From Clostridiaceae bacterium AF10-41 (lineage in GTDB: Bacteria; Bacillota; Clostridia; Clostridiales; Clostridiaceae), in contig JAQCTH010000047.1 in the NCBI GenBank assembly GCA_027686065.1, forward strand, positions 8,354 to 30,499: a stretch of 22,146 nucleotides of DNA, given 5' to 3'. The notes under the pieces were generated by a model, which saw only the letters and a list, made by a program, of their open reading frames with translations, was not told where the DNA came from and searched no databases. Positions within the stretch are counted from its first letter, which is position 1; every line of letters starts with the position of its first letter. Shown piece by piece: positions 1 through 7,727 of the stretch. A program made the position numbers and the translations under genes.

Positions 1-278
1 TATATTATATTTCTTATTATTTCCTCTAAAGAGTGAACTGTGCTATTATGATTATTTATTATTTTTATATTTTTCCTGTCTGCTTCTTTTTTCGCCTTTC
101 TAACCATTTTATGAGAAACTACATTAGTAAATAATATTATTACATCTGGACTCCCTATTTTATCATTAAGTCCAGCTTTCATTTGTGTAAATATTTTTGC
201 TTTGCAATTATATTTTTTACAGACATCAAGATATTCTCTACTCATTCTATCATGTCCCCCAACTACAACTATACTCAT
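1..278 (-). CDS. DUF2325 family protein (3' end at window edge)
   Basis: The reading frame starts with ATG at 278 and stays open for 92 codons to the window edge. The last two visible bases (TA) could begin its stop codon, so the gene is complete or nearly so. The protein opens with a beta-strand and a glycine-rich turn (MSIVVVGGHDRM), continues with KIG.PDVIILFTN near residues 40-52 and ends with a HNSTVHSLEEI stretch. This matches the small Rossmann-like DUF2325 family. It lies 21 bp downstream of the DUF3793 gene on the same strand, with a purine-rich GAAGGAAGG ribosome binding site, so the two are probably co-transcribed from the Fur-box promoter near 1002-1050. The biochemical role is unknown. 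The family assignment is from recalled sequence character. Confidence 0.82.
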   Translation of the reverse strand, partial: MSIVVVGGHDRMSREYLDVCKKYNCKAKIFTQMKAGLNDKIGSPDVIILFTNVVSHKMVRKAKKEADRKNIKIINNHNSTVHSLEEIIRNII

Positions 279-299
279 TTATACCTTCCTTCCTTCTAT

Positions 300-932
300 T
301 TAAATATATATTTGGTTATAATTATAAAAACTTATATTTCTAATTATTTTATCTATTGGAGTTCCATTCATTATATTTTTCATAGTTTTTTCTCTAATTT
401 CATCATAATTTTTAAAAACTCTCTTAGCCTCTTCATAATTACTATAGACTTTCCAATATCCACAACCTAAACATCTTTTACTACTACATTCCATAAAGTC
501 TTTTACATCATCAATTGGGATTCCTAAGAAAATACCTAGCTCGTGTGGACAATTAAACTCTTGATATCTTTCCTTTAATTGCTTAACATATTCATTAATG
601 CTGTCTTCATTTTTATATCCTAATTTATTTAGAAATTCTATATTTTCTTTTTTCAAAATATGTTCTTTAAGTATATTTTCATTGTATACCAATATAATTG
701 AGGCGTTTTTTTCTTCCCTTAAACAAATGGATTTTAAATTTATATCACTCAAAAAATCTCTTCCATATTTTATCCAATTTCCATGTGTATTTTCTGGAGT
801 TTTTTTTATTGTCACAGTAACTGAAGGTTTTACACCTGCTATTACTAGAGAACCATTATATACTAAAAATTTTTTTATAGATTCTTTATCATCCATACTT
901 TGTAAGCTTTTATAAAATTCAACCTTTTTCAT
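300..932 (-). CDS. DUF3793 family protein
   Basis: This 210-residue soluble protein has no signal peptide or membrane segment. The C-terminal half carries the family hallmark: CPHELGIFLG at residues 128-137, then DDVKDF, then CLGCGYWKVY at 154-163, followed by a helical tail resembling EEAKRVFKNYDEIR. Cysteines 128, 149, 154 and 157, with His130, could form a metal or iron-sulfur site (inference). DUF3793 proteins are mostly found in anaerobic Firmicutes, and their function is not established. The start is supported by an AGAGGTG ribosome binding site. The gene is first in a two-gene unit with DUF2325. Upstream lie a sigma-A-like promoter and a near-consensus Fur box, suggesting induction under iron limitation together with feoAB. 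Confidence 0.88.
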   Translation of the reverse strand: MKKVEFYKSLQSMDDKESIKKFLVYNGSLVIAGVKPSVTVTIKKTPENTHGNWIKYGRDFLSDINLKSICLREEKNASIILVYNENILKEHILKKENIEFLNKLGYKNEDSINEYVKQLKERYQEFNCPHELGIFLGIPIDDVKDFMECSSKRCLGCGYWKVYSNYEEAKRVFKNYDEIREKTMKNIMNGTPIDKIIRNISFYNYNQIYI

Positions 933-1001
933 AATATAACACCTCTTTGATAATTAATGATTTTATATCAAATTTATTTTTTGCTCTTTATTTGTTAATA
1001 T

Positions 1002-1016
1002 TGATATTCATTATCA
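1002..1016 (-). promoter_or_regulatory. Fur box upstream of DUF3793-DUF2325
   Basis: The site reads TGATATT-C-ATTATCA, a 7-1-7 inverted repeat with one mismatch to the classic TGATAAT-N-ATTATCA Fur box. It sits just downstream of the predicted -10, about 70 bp before the ATG of the DUF3793 gene. Bound Fur would block transcription start there. Confidence 0.8.
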
Positions 1017-1023
1017 ATTAGAT

Positions 1024-1050
1024 ATTATAATATAATTATAGTTTTGTCAA
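1024..1050 (-). promoter_or_regulatory. Sigma-A-like promoter of DUF3793-DUF2325
   Basis: On the minus strand, TTGACA (1050-1045) is followed after 15 bases by TATAAT (1029-1024). Both hexamers are perfect, but the spacer is shorter than the usual 17. The AT-rich surroundings offer alternative -10 sequences. The Fur box begins 7 bases downstream. Confidence 0.6.
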
Positions 1051-1131
1051 TATTTACTTTATTATACATTGTAACTATTATCACAATAAAATTTATTTAC
1101 ATGCTAAACTTTTTATAATTTATTAAAGCAT

Positions 1132-1162
1132 AAAAAATAGACTACAATTAATATAGCCTATT
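1132..1162 (-). terminator. Rho-independent terminator of feoAB
   Basis: A 9-bp stem (1136-1144 with 1154-1162, one G-U pair) and a 9-base loop are followed on the minus strand by a run of Ts. It begins 12 bp after the feoB stop codon and separates feoAB from the DUF3793 unit. Confidence 0.75.
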
Positions 1163-1173
1163 CCCATTAATAT

Positions 1174-3054
1174 TTATTTTGTTAAATGAGCTGCCTCACC
1201 TACTGAATCCTTATCAAAATACTTAATAAGCATTAAAATTGCTAATGCAACTATTGCTACAAACACTAAAAATTGTATTACATAACTTGTTGTTAATCCA
1301 CCTGTAACAAGTGTGGCTATAAATCTAAATAAGTATGCACCTACCCATGCTAAAACAAATTGATATACTACTGATATAGTCATCATTTTATTTCCGTATT
1401 CTTTTCTCATAACCCCAATAACTGCAAAGCATGGAGTATATAATGATACGAAAACTAAGAATGTTAAAGCTGTTATACTTGTAAACATTGTTGGTAATAT
1501 AAGTGCTAAATCTCCATAAACTATTTCCATAGTTCCTATAATAACTTCTTTTGCCGCAAGCCCAGTTAATATTGATACTCCTGCTTCCCAAGTACCAAAT
1601 CCTAGTGGCTTAAATATTGGAGCTACTACACCTCCAAGTTTTGCAAAGAAACTTGTACTTATCTCATCTGTATATCCACTCATATTGAAGTAAGTTAAAA
1701 ACCATACTACTATTGAAACTGCGAAAATTAATGTTCCTGCTCTAACTATAAATCCTTTTGATTTATCCCAAGCATTTAATATTATACTTTTTAAACTTGG
1801 AAGTTTATATTCTGGTAATTCTAGAATAAATGGTTGTTCATCTTTTTTAAATAATGTATTTTTAAATAGTAATCCAACTAAAATGGCTATAACTATTCCT
1901 AAAAGATAAATTCCCATTACAACTAACTCTTGATTAGTGCTAAAGAATATTGATGCAAATAAAGCATATACCGGTAAACGTGCTCCACAAGATACCAATG
2001 GCGCTATTAATGCAGTCATTTTTCTATCTTTTTCACTTTCTAATGTTCTTGTTGCCATTATAGCCGGTGCAGAACATCCAAAGCCCATTATTATAGGAAT
2101 AAATGCTTTTCCTGATAATCCTATCTTCCTCATGATTCTATCCATAAGGAAAGCAACTCTTGACATATATCCACTATCTTCTAAGAATGATATTCCTAGG
2201 AAAAGAGCAAATACTATTGGGAAGAATACTATTACTCCTCCAACACCTGCTACAACTCCATCTAGAATTAAAGAGCTAAACCATATTGAGGAATTTTCCA
2301 ATAATCCTTCTACAAAAGGTGTAAAAGTGTCAGCCACAAAAGCATCTAATCCATCTGCTAAAGGTTGTCCAAACCAACTGAATGTAAATTTAAAAATTAA
2401 AAATAGTGCTAATAAAAATATTGGGTAAGCAAGAATTGGATTAAGTACTAGTTTATCTATTTTTTCACCTATATATTTAGAATTTCCTTTTCCTTTTGAA
2501 CTTTTACTTATAGCTTCATCTATATATGAATATGCTTCTTTTTCTGTTTTAAAAGACATTGTATAATTTGGTGTAATTTCTTTTGATTTCTTTATTACTT
2601 CTTCTATATTATCTAAACCTTCTTTTGTTTTTGCTGATATAGGTAATATAGTAACTCCAAATTCTTTTTCTAATTTGCTATAATCAATATCCAGTCCTCT
2701 TTTTTTAGCTATATCTATCATATTTAGAAGTATTACTATTGGCTTATTAAACTGCATTAATTGAGTTGTTAAGTATAAATTTCTCTCTAAATTTGTTGAA
2801 TCAACCACATTAATTATTACATCTACATCTTCATTTTCTAAATAAGCTCTTGCTATTTTTTCTTCATTGGAATAAGTATCCATAGCATATATACCTGGTA
2901 AATCGACTATTTTTATATCCTTATTCATAAATCCGTATTTTTTGTCTATAGTTACTCCAGGCCAATTTCCTACATATTGTTTTGAACCTGTTAAAGCATT
3001 AAACACTGAGGTTTTTCCTGTATTAGGATTACCTATTAATGCTGCATTTATCAT
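1174..3054 (-). CDS. feoB: Ferrous iron transport protein B
   Basis: FeoB is the inner-membrane Fe(II) transporter with an N-terminal GTPase. Numbered from the ATG at 3054, the G motifs are GNPNTGKTS at 8-16 (P-loop), GNWPGVT at 29-35, DLPG at 51-54, NMID at 111-114 and a later SAK. The C-terminal half has multiple hydrophobic helices with the conserved GFGCSAPAIMATR, LTGLAAKEV and LYTPCFAV segments. I chose ATG 3054 (626 residues) over the upstream GTG at 3063 because AAGGAG at 3068-3063 lies 8 bases from the ATG and overlaps the GTG. The gene follows feoA by 12 bp. At 626 residues it is on the short side for FeoB, but all core motifs are present and no feoC is seen. Confidence 0.97.
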   Translation of the reverse strand: MINAALIGNPNTGKTSVFNALTGSKQYVGNWPGVTIDKKYGFMNKDIKIVDLPGIYAMDTYSNEEKIARAYLENEDVDVIINVVDSTNLERNLYLTTQLMQFNKPIVILLNMIDIAKKRGLDIDYSKLEKEFGVTILPISAKTKEGLDNIEEVIKKSKEITPNYTMSFKTEKEAYSYIDEAISKSSKGKGNSKYIGEKIDKLVLNPILAYPIFLLALFLIFKFTFSWFGQPLADGLDAFVADTFTPFVEGLLENSSIWFSSLILDGVVAGVGGVIVFFPIVFALFLGISFLEDSGYMSRVAFLMDRIMRKIGLSGKAFIPIIMGFGCSAPAIMATRTLESEKDRKMTALIAPLVSCGARLPVYALFASIFFSTNQELVVMGIYLLGIVIAILVGLLFKNTLFKKDEQPFILELPEYKLPSLKSIILNAWDKSKGFIVRAGTLIFAVSIVVWFLTYFNMSGYTDEISTSFFAKLGGVVAPIFKPLGFGTWEAGVSILTGLAAKEVIIGTMEIVYGDLALILPTMFTSITALTFLVFVSLYTPCFAVIGVMRKEYGNKMMTISVVYQFVLAWVGAYLFRFIATLVTGGLTTSYVIQFLVFVAIVALAILMLIKYFDKDSVGEAAHLTK

Positions 3055-3066
3055 ATCCCCCACTCC

Positions 3067-3288
3067 TTATACATTCAAATATATATTTTTTGCGTCTGTT
3101 TTTCTAATTGCTAAATCAAAACCTCTAAAAGATATTAACATAGGATCTCCAAGAGGTGCTACTAATTTTATCTCTATCGGTGTCCCCTTCACACAGCCTA
3201 GAGCCATTAGCCTTTTTGCTAATCTAGGATCCCCTAATATTTCTTTAACTATACCAGATTGCCCAACTTTCATATTGTATATAGTCAC
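3067..3288 (-). CDS. feoA: Ferrous iron transport protein A
   Basis: This 73-residue SH3-like FeoA protein is thought to bind or regulate the cytoplasmic part of FeoB. The characteristic core is visible: RLMALGCVKGTPIEI, then APLGDPM, then RGFDLAIRKTDA. The start is a GTG at 3288 with AAGGGGG about 7 bases upstream. The nearby ATGs are out of frame and stop at once, so the non-ATG start is favoured. The next in-frame ATG at 3273 would remove the first five residues. It is the first gene of the feoAB operon. The stop codon overlaps the feoB ribosome binding site, suggesting translational coupling. Confidence 0.95.
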   Translation of the reverse strand: MTIYNMKVGQSGIVKEILGDPRLAKRLMALGCVKGTPIEIKLVAPLGDPMLISFRGFDLAIRKTDAKNIYLNV

Positions 3289-3323
3289 ATCATTTCCCCC
3301 TTACAGTATTTTCTATATCTATA

Positions 3324-3351
3324 ATTATACTCAATTGATATTGAATGTCAA
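3324..3351 (-). promoter_or_regulatory. Sigma-A promoter of feoAB with overlapping Fur-like box
   Basis: On the minus strand, a perfect TTGACA (3351-3346) and a perfect TATAAT (3329-3324) are 16 bases apart. A dyad at 3336-3350 (TGATATT-G-AATGTCA) overlaps the -35 and spacer. It has one mismatch in the left Fur half-site and two in the right. Iron-dependent Fur repression is the likely control. Confidence 0.75.
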
Positions 3352-3404
3352 TAACTCTAAGCACATATATAAAAAAATTTGTTAGTTTTTTAACTAGTAT
3401 TTAG

Positions 3405-3434
3405 AAAATAAAAAGAGCTGCCATTGGGCAGCCC
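3405..3434 (-). terminator. Terminator after the metallophosphoesterase gene
   Basis: An 8-bp GC-rich stem (3415-3422 with 3427-3434, one G-U pair) with a 4-base loop is followed on the minus strand by TTTTTATTTT. It lies 6 bp after the stop codon and separates this unit from the feoAB promoter. Confidence 0.9.
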
Positions 3435-3440
3435 TATCTT

Positions 3441-4127
3441 CTATACTATTCTCTTTGGATCAAAATTTAAAAAATCACAAGATGTCATTATATATTCTAT
3501 CCCTTCATGTTCTTCATTAACTACATTGGATAATGAAGGCCCATGTAAATGTCCATATATAACTTTTTCTACATTATATTCCTTAAATAGTTCTGTGAAT
3601 GCTGATTCTTCTCTTTTTTCATTCATTGGTGGATAATGTATCATTACTATTATTTTTTCATATCCCTCTTCTTTAGCTTTATCTAATGAAAGCCTTAACC
3701 TTATAAGTTCTCTATTAAATATTTTCTTATCTTTTTCTGTGAATTTGTCGTTTCCTTCTAATATCCAGCCCCTGGAACCACAAATTGCATAGTCTTCATA
3801 TGTATAAAAATTATTTTGAAGAAACTTTGTGTTTTCATACATATTATTAAGCTTTGATATTCCACTCCACCAATAATCATGATTTCCTTTTGATATAATC
3901 TTTTTCCCTGGTAATTTATCTATCCAATCTAAGTCAACCTTGCTTTCATTTGCTCTCATTGACCATGATATATCTCCTGCTATAAGAACCATGTCTTCAT
4001 CTGTAATTTTATTTATCCAGTTTTCTTTTATTTTTTCATCATGCTTTAACCATTTTGATCCAAATATATCCATAGGTTTATCTGTTGTAAAAGCAAGATG
4101 AAGATCTGAAATAGCGTATAAAGCCAT
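3441..4127 (-). CDS. Calcineurin-like metallophosphoesterase
   Basis: This 228-residue cytoplasmic protein has the full set of dinuclear-metal phosphoesterase motifs: SDLH (Asp8, His10), GDISW (Asp52), GNHDYWW (Asn82, His83), the HYPP histidine at 164, and GHLH (His193, His195). It therefore likely hydrolyses a phosphomonoester or phosphodiester, but the substrate cannot be read from the sequence. The start is backed by GGGAAGGTGAG about 7 bases upstream. It follows the FlhB-like gene by 56 bp on the same strand with no terminator between them, so it probably ends that three-gene operon. Confidence 0.93.
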   Translation of the reverse strand: MALYAISDLHLAFTTDKPMDIFGSKWLKHDEKIKENWINKITDEDMVLIAGDISWSMRANESKVDLDWIDKLPGKKIISKGNHDYWWSGISKLNNMYENTKFLQNNFYTYEDYAICGSRGWILEGNDKFTEKDKKIFNRELIRLRLSLDKAKEEGYEKIIVMIHYPPMNEKREESAFTELFKEYNVEKVIYGHLHGPSLSNVVNEEHEGIEYIMTSCDFLNFDPKRIV

Positions 4128-4183
4128 TTACTTACTCACCTTCCCGACATAAATTTCTTGGCATTGAAATGCTTAATATTCTT

Positions 4184-4438
4184 CTATAGCTTATCTAAAT
4201 CTGCAACATAAGCTATAATATGTGCTACAGCTTCATAAAGCTCAGAAGGTATATAATCTCCTATATCCACATTGCAAAGCAAATCTGTCAATTCTTTATT
4301 ATACACTATTGGAACATCATTTTCTTCAGCTTTTTCAATTATTTTATCTGCAATATGACCTATTCCACTTGCTGTAATAGTAGGTGCCATCAGATTTTCT
4401 TCATATTTTAACGCTGCCGCTTTCTTTCTTGATTTCAT
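4184..4438 (-). CDS. Stand-alone FlhB C-terminal-domain-like protein (YlqH type)
   Basis: These 84 residues align by eye with the C-terminal export-gate domain of FlhB/EscU/YscU proteins. AALKYEEN corresponds to the VALQYDEN region. It is followed by AP...ASGIGHIADKIIEKAEENDVPIV and a C-terminal DIGDYIPSELYEAVAHIIAYV. There are no membrane helices. The protein starts at about the point where flagellar FlhB has its NPTH autocleavage loop, and that loop is missing, so it resembles the already-cleaved FlhB fragment. Bacillus subtilis YlqH is a known relative. An AGGAGG ribosome binding site precedes the ATG. The gene lies 22 bp downstream of the FliK-like gene, and no flagellar genes are in view. 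Its role is unknown. Confidence 0.88.
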   Translation of the reverse strand: MKSRKKAAALKYEENLMAPTITASGIGHIADKIIEKAEENDVPIVYNKELTDLLCNVDIGDYIPSELYEAVAHIIAYVADLDKL

Positions 4439-4460
4439 AATTTCCTCCTAGGGTCTTTAA

Positions 4461-6518
4461 CTAAACTCTCCTATCTATAGATATTCCTGATGCTGAGTTA
4501 AAGAATTCTCTACACGTTGTTAATGATACTTCTTCTTCTTTCTTCGAAACTTTAACTTCAACTAAAAATCCTAAATCTTTAATATTATTGACTAATTTAG
4601 TCTTTGCTATATCTATTATCTTTACAAATTTTTCTTCACATTTTAAATTTATATCTATTTTTTTATCTAAAACCTTCAGATATCCATCTACTATGCCTAA
4701 ATTTTTAGTATCAATTGTAATTACCATTTTAACATTTGTACTATCTATTCTTTTTCCTTCTTTTCTATTATCCTTTACAATTATCTTACAAGGGTATTCT
4801 CTCTCCCTTATATTTACAGGAATATCTGCATAATAATATTCTGAACTTATTTTATTAAATATTTTTATATTATTTATATTGTTTTTTATAATATCTAACA
4901 CTTTTTCTGAAACAATAGAATCCCCCTTTATATTAGAAATTATATCTTTAATTATTTCTTTATTTTCTTCTGCTCCTTTATTTAATGAGGATTCCACTAA
5001 ATTTTTTGTTGGAAGATTGTTATTTTTACTTAATATATTATTTGGATTTACTTCTTCCTTATTACCATTAACTGCTTGTAAAATTCTACTACTATCATTA
5101 TTTAAACTAGTTAAACTCTCTTTACTTATACCTTTATCTGTATTATTTAATTCTAATTCTCTAATTTCTTGATATTTCAAATTTATAATATCCTTTAACT
5201 TAAAAAACTCTTCTTCTGTTAAAGTTATACCTTTTCCCATAACTCTTGAAATAACATTTTCTAATTCCACCTTACTTAAATCTAAGGCTTCTGTTATTCC
5301 TAAAATTTCATTATTATTCTTACTTAAATAATTATTAAAATCATCTACAATATCCTTTGCTCCAATTTCATTAAATTGAAATATAGTATCTTTAATCATA
5401 GATATAAATTCTTCTGGTTTTAATGAATTTATAGAGTTTAAAGTTCTATCAAATTCATTGCTTGTAAATTCCATCCTTCTATTATTTAATATATCTTTTA
5501 GAGAAATATTAATAAGGTCCTCATTTTGTCCTGAAAGTGATCTTAATAAAGATAGTACGCTAACTTTAGAAGATAATATATCTCTTTTTTGATATACATC
5601 ATTCGCTAATTTATTATTTGTGTTGGATTCTTTTTCATTATTTTCTTGTACATCTAATTTAGGTGTAAGTGCTTCACCCAAATCTTCTTCTACCTCTGAT
5701 TTTTTTATATTACCATCCATTTTAAAATCTAAATTTTCTTCACTTAACTTTTGTGTAACTTTCTCTTTTGCACTATTTGACATAACTTCATTATTTAATA
5801 TTTCTTCCTTAGATTTAGATATAGAGTTTGAAATATCCTCAAGCAATTTTGATATATTTTCTTTTCCTTTAAATATATCCTTATATCCCTTTATATTCTC
5901 TTTAGTAAATTCTATATCATTTTCAAAAAATAATAAAATATCTTCTTTGGATAAAGTTTTAAATTCCCTTAAGAATTCCTTTAAAATATTATTTATTTTT
6001 CTTCCCTCTTCGCTATTTTGAGATATACCTTTACTCATTAAGTATTTATTTGCAAACTCCTCTATTTCTTTTGGATCTCCTTGTATTTTGTCTAAAAACT
6101 GAATTAGCCCTTTAATTTCTTTTATATTTTCCTTAGTAAGTGGAATTTCAAAATTTATCATTGATTTTACTAATTTAATATCTTCTTTTTTTAATCCTAA
6201 TTTTGAAAGTATTTCCTTTAATTCACTTTGAGAAGTTTCTTCTCCATTGACATTTTTCCCGATAACCTTTAATTTTAACTTTCCGCCTTCAAAACCCTCA
6301 ACTTGAAATCTTTGTAATCCCTTGTCTAAAGAGTCCATATCTCCATCTATCTCTGCTGAAAATTCCCATCCATCTATTAATTTTATGGTTGCTTCATTAC
6401 TTCCTTCTTTTTTTATTATCTTCCCAGAAAACTTTTCACCAGTATCAAAGGTTAACTTACTAGATATTCTTTTATTATTAATATTATAGTTATTCCCTAC
6501 ATTAAATACTCCTGGCAT
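4461..6518 (-). CDS. Large protein with FliK-C-like tail (YlqG type)
   Basis: This is a 685-residue, Lys/Glu/Asn-rich protein without a signal peptide or clear membrane helix. Residues 1 to about 550 look low-complexity and helical, with many SKEEILN/LTKENIKEIKG-type segments. The last 130 residues form a compact domain (ADIPVNIRER..., TKNLGIVDGYLKVLDKK, then LVNNIKDLGFLVEVKVS) that resembles the FliK hook-length-control C-terminal domain. In flagellar systems FliK-C acts on FlhB-C. Here the next gene encodes an FlhB-C-like protein, the same pairing as ylqG-ylqH in Bacillus. The start has a GGGGTGA ribosome binding site. No clear sigma-A promoter was found upstream. The function is unknown, and the FliK-like call is from pattern only. 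Confidence 0.72.
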   Translation of the reverse strand: MPGVFNVGNNYNINNKRISSKLTFDTGEKFSGKIIKKEGSNEATIKLIDGWEFSAEIDGDMDSLDKGLQRFQVEGFEGGKLKLKVIGKNVNGEETSQSELKEILSKLGLKKEDIKLVKSMINFEIPLTKENIKEIKGLIQFLDKIQGDPKEIEEFANKYLMSKGISQNSEEGRKINNILKEFLREFKTLSKEDILLFFENDIEFTKENIKGYKDIFKGKENISKLLEDISNSISKSKEEILNNEVMSNSAKEKVTQKLSEENLDFKMDGNIKKSEVEEDLGEALTPKLDVQENNEKESNTNNKLANDVYQKRDILSSKVSVLSLLRSLSGQNEDLINISLKDILNNRRMEFTSNEFDRTLNSINSLKPEEFISMIKDTIFQFNEIGAKDIVDDFNNYLSKNNNEILGITEALDLSKVELENVISRVMGKGITLTEEEFFKLKDIINLKYQEIRELELNNTDKGISKESLTSLNNDSSRILQAVNGNKEEVNPNNILSKNNNLPTKNLVESSLNKGAEENKEIIKDIISNIKGDSIVSEKVLDIIKNNINNIKIFNKISSEYYYADIPVNIREREYPCKIIVKDNRKEGKRIDSTNVKMVITIDTKNLGIVDGYLKVLDKKIDINLKCEEKFVKIIDIAKTKLVNNIKDLGFLVEVKVSKKEEEVSLTTCREFFNSASGISIDRRV

Positions 6519-6679
6519 ATCTTCACCCCGTAAACACTTATATATTATTTATAATATCGAATGTATAAGAGACTTTCTTAATAGAAATAGTTTTGGAAAT
6601 AAGTTGGAAATATTATTATTATCTTTAGAAATCTCTTAAGAGTACTATAAAAATATAGAAATATTTGGAGGTTAAAAAA

Positions 6680-7702
6680 ATGAACTTATCTATTATAAAA
6701 AGATTATTATTTTTAATTATTATATGTATTCCAGTAACTCTTTTATCTTGTAGCAATACTTCTAAAAAAATTACTTTAAGTGAAAATACAGAAAATGAAA
6801 TTTCCTTAGAAGAGAGTGAAATCATAAAATCTATAACAGCTGGTGAAAAACTTTTAGATGAAGGAAAACTTGAAGAAGCTAAAGAAAATTTTAGCAAGGC
6901 TATCTCTCTTGATAAAACAAATAAGGATACCTATTTAAGAATAAAAGACAAATATATATCTGTAAATAAGTTAGATGAAGCCTATAACATTGTTAAATCA
7001 GCAATATCCAATAATGTCGATATTGAAAACATGAAATTATTATTGAAAGAAATATCATCTAAGTTTGAAGTGATTAACTTAACTTCTTCAATATATCAAT
7101 ATAGCAATTATGCTCTACCTAAAAATGCTAATATAACGCTGCTTGGAAACTCAGTGCAAATTCCCATAACCTGGGATAATGAAATTGTTGATGCTGAAAA
7201 TTTAGGTACCTTTAAATATGAAGGTTTTAATGAGGAGTATGGACGAAAAGTAATAATGAATATTACTATTTTAGAAAATGTTTATGATAAGCAAATAGGA
7301 TGGGTAAAAGACTTTTATAAAGAAAATGGACAATTATATATTAATTTAGATTTAGTTGAATTTTATTTAGGCAGAGAAGAATCTCTTAAGGAAGCAATTA
7401 AAGATGGAAAAGCTGGAATTGATGAAAATGGAGAATATTTTTTGCCAGCCCCAGTTTGGATAAGAAATAACTCTAGTGCTATTACTAGTTATCCTATATC
7501 TGATGATTGTATATATTCTTTATGTTCTGCAACCATAAATCTTGAAAATTATGAAACTAGAGGGACATTAGTAAATATTTCTTATACCGACTTTTTAAAA
7601 GCATTTAACGATACTAAGAATAATAACGCAAGAATATTACTTGTTTGGGTTGATATAAAGAATGGTTCTATCTTTAAAATTTATGAACAATATCTTCCAT
7701 AA
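6680..7702 (+). CDS. TPR/Ig-like lipoprotein, first tandem copy
   Basis: This 340-residue predicted lipoprotein has positive residues, a hydrophobic stretch and the lipobox LLSC, with the lipidated cysteine at 24. Residues about 50-120 form TPR-like helices (AGEKLLDEGKLEEAKENFSK, then NKLDEAYNIVKSAI). Residues about 135-195 resemble a bacterial Ig-like (group 4) segment, with ITWDNEIVDAENLGTFKYEG as its core. The C-terminal part ends in KIYEQYLP and resembles a small domain of secreted Firmicute proteins. The ATG at 6680 is chosen because GGAGG lies 8 bases upstream; an in-frame TTG at 6665 precedes that site. It is 25 bp upstream of a clear paralogue. The likely location is the outer face of the membrane; the ligand is unknown. 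Confidence 0.85.
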   Translation: MNLSIIKRLLFLIIICIPVTLLSCSNTSKKITLSENTENEISLEESEIIKSITAGEKLLDEGKLEEAKENFSKAISLDKTNKDTYLRIKDKYISVNKLDEAYNIVKSAISNNVDIENMKLLLKEISSKFEVINLTSSIYQYSNYALPKNANITLLGNSVQIPITWDNEIVDAENLGTFKYEGFNEEYGRKVIMNITILENVYDKQIGWVKDFYKENGQLYINLDLVEFYLGREESLKEAIKDGKAGIDENGEYFLPAPVWIRNNSSAITSYPISDDCIYSLCSATINLENYETRGTLVNISYTDFLKAFNDTKNNNARILLVWVDIKNGSIFKIYEQYLP

Positions 7703-7727
7703 TAATAAGCTTAAAGGAGAATCTATA

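Noticed and set aside
1937..2428. 163-codon plus-strand frame
   Set aside because: It lies wholly inside feoB on the opposite strand, has no ribosome binding site and shows no family character.
4375..4384. APTI in the FlhB-like protein as a mutated NPTH cleavage motif
   Set aside because: By alignment with FlhB this APTI corresponds to the later SAPKV region; the NPTH position falls at the protein's very N-terminus and is absent.
5620..6021. 133-codon plus-strand frame
   Set aside because: It is antisense to the FliK-like gene, with Ser/Phe/Leu-rich composition typical of the reverse of Lys/Glu/Asn-rich coding sequence.
6633..6642. CTCTTAAGAG palindrome as an operator of the lipoprotein genes
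   Set aside because: It is a single 10-base palindrome in AT-rich DNA without a clear promoter; chance is a sufficient explanation.
6665..6679. TTG start for the first lipoprotein
   Set aside because: The TTG overlaps the GGAGG ribosome binding site that serves the ATG at 6680.
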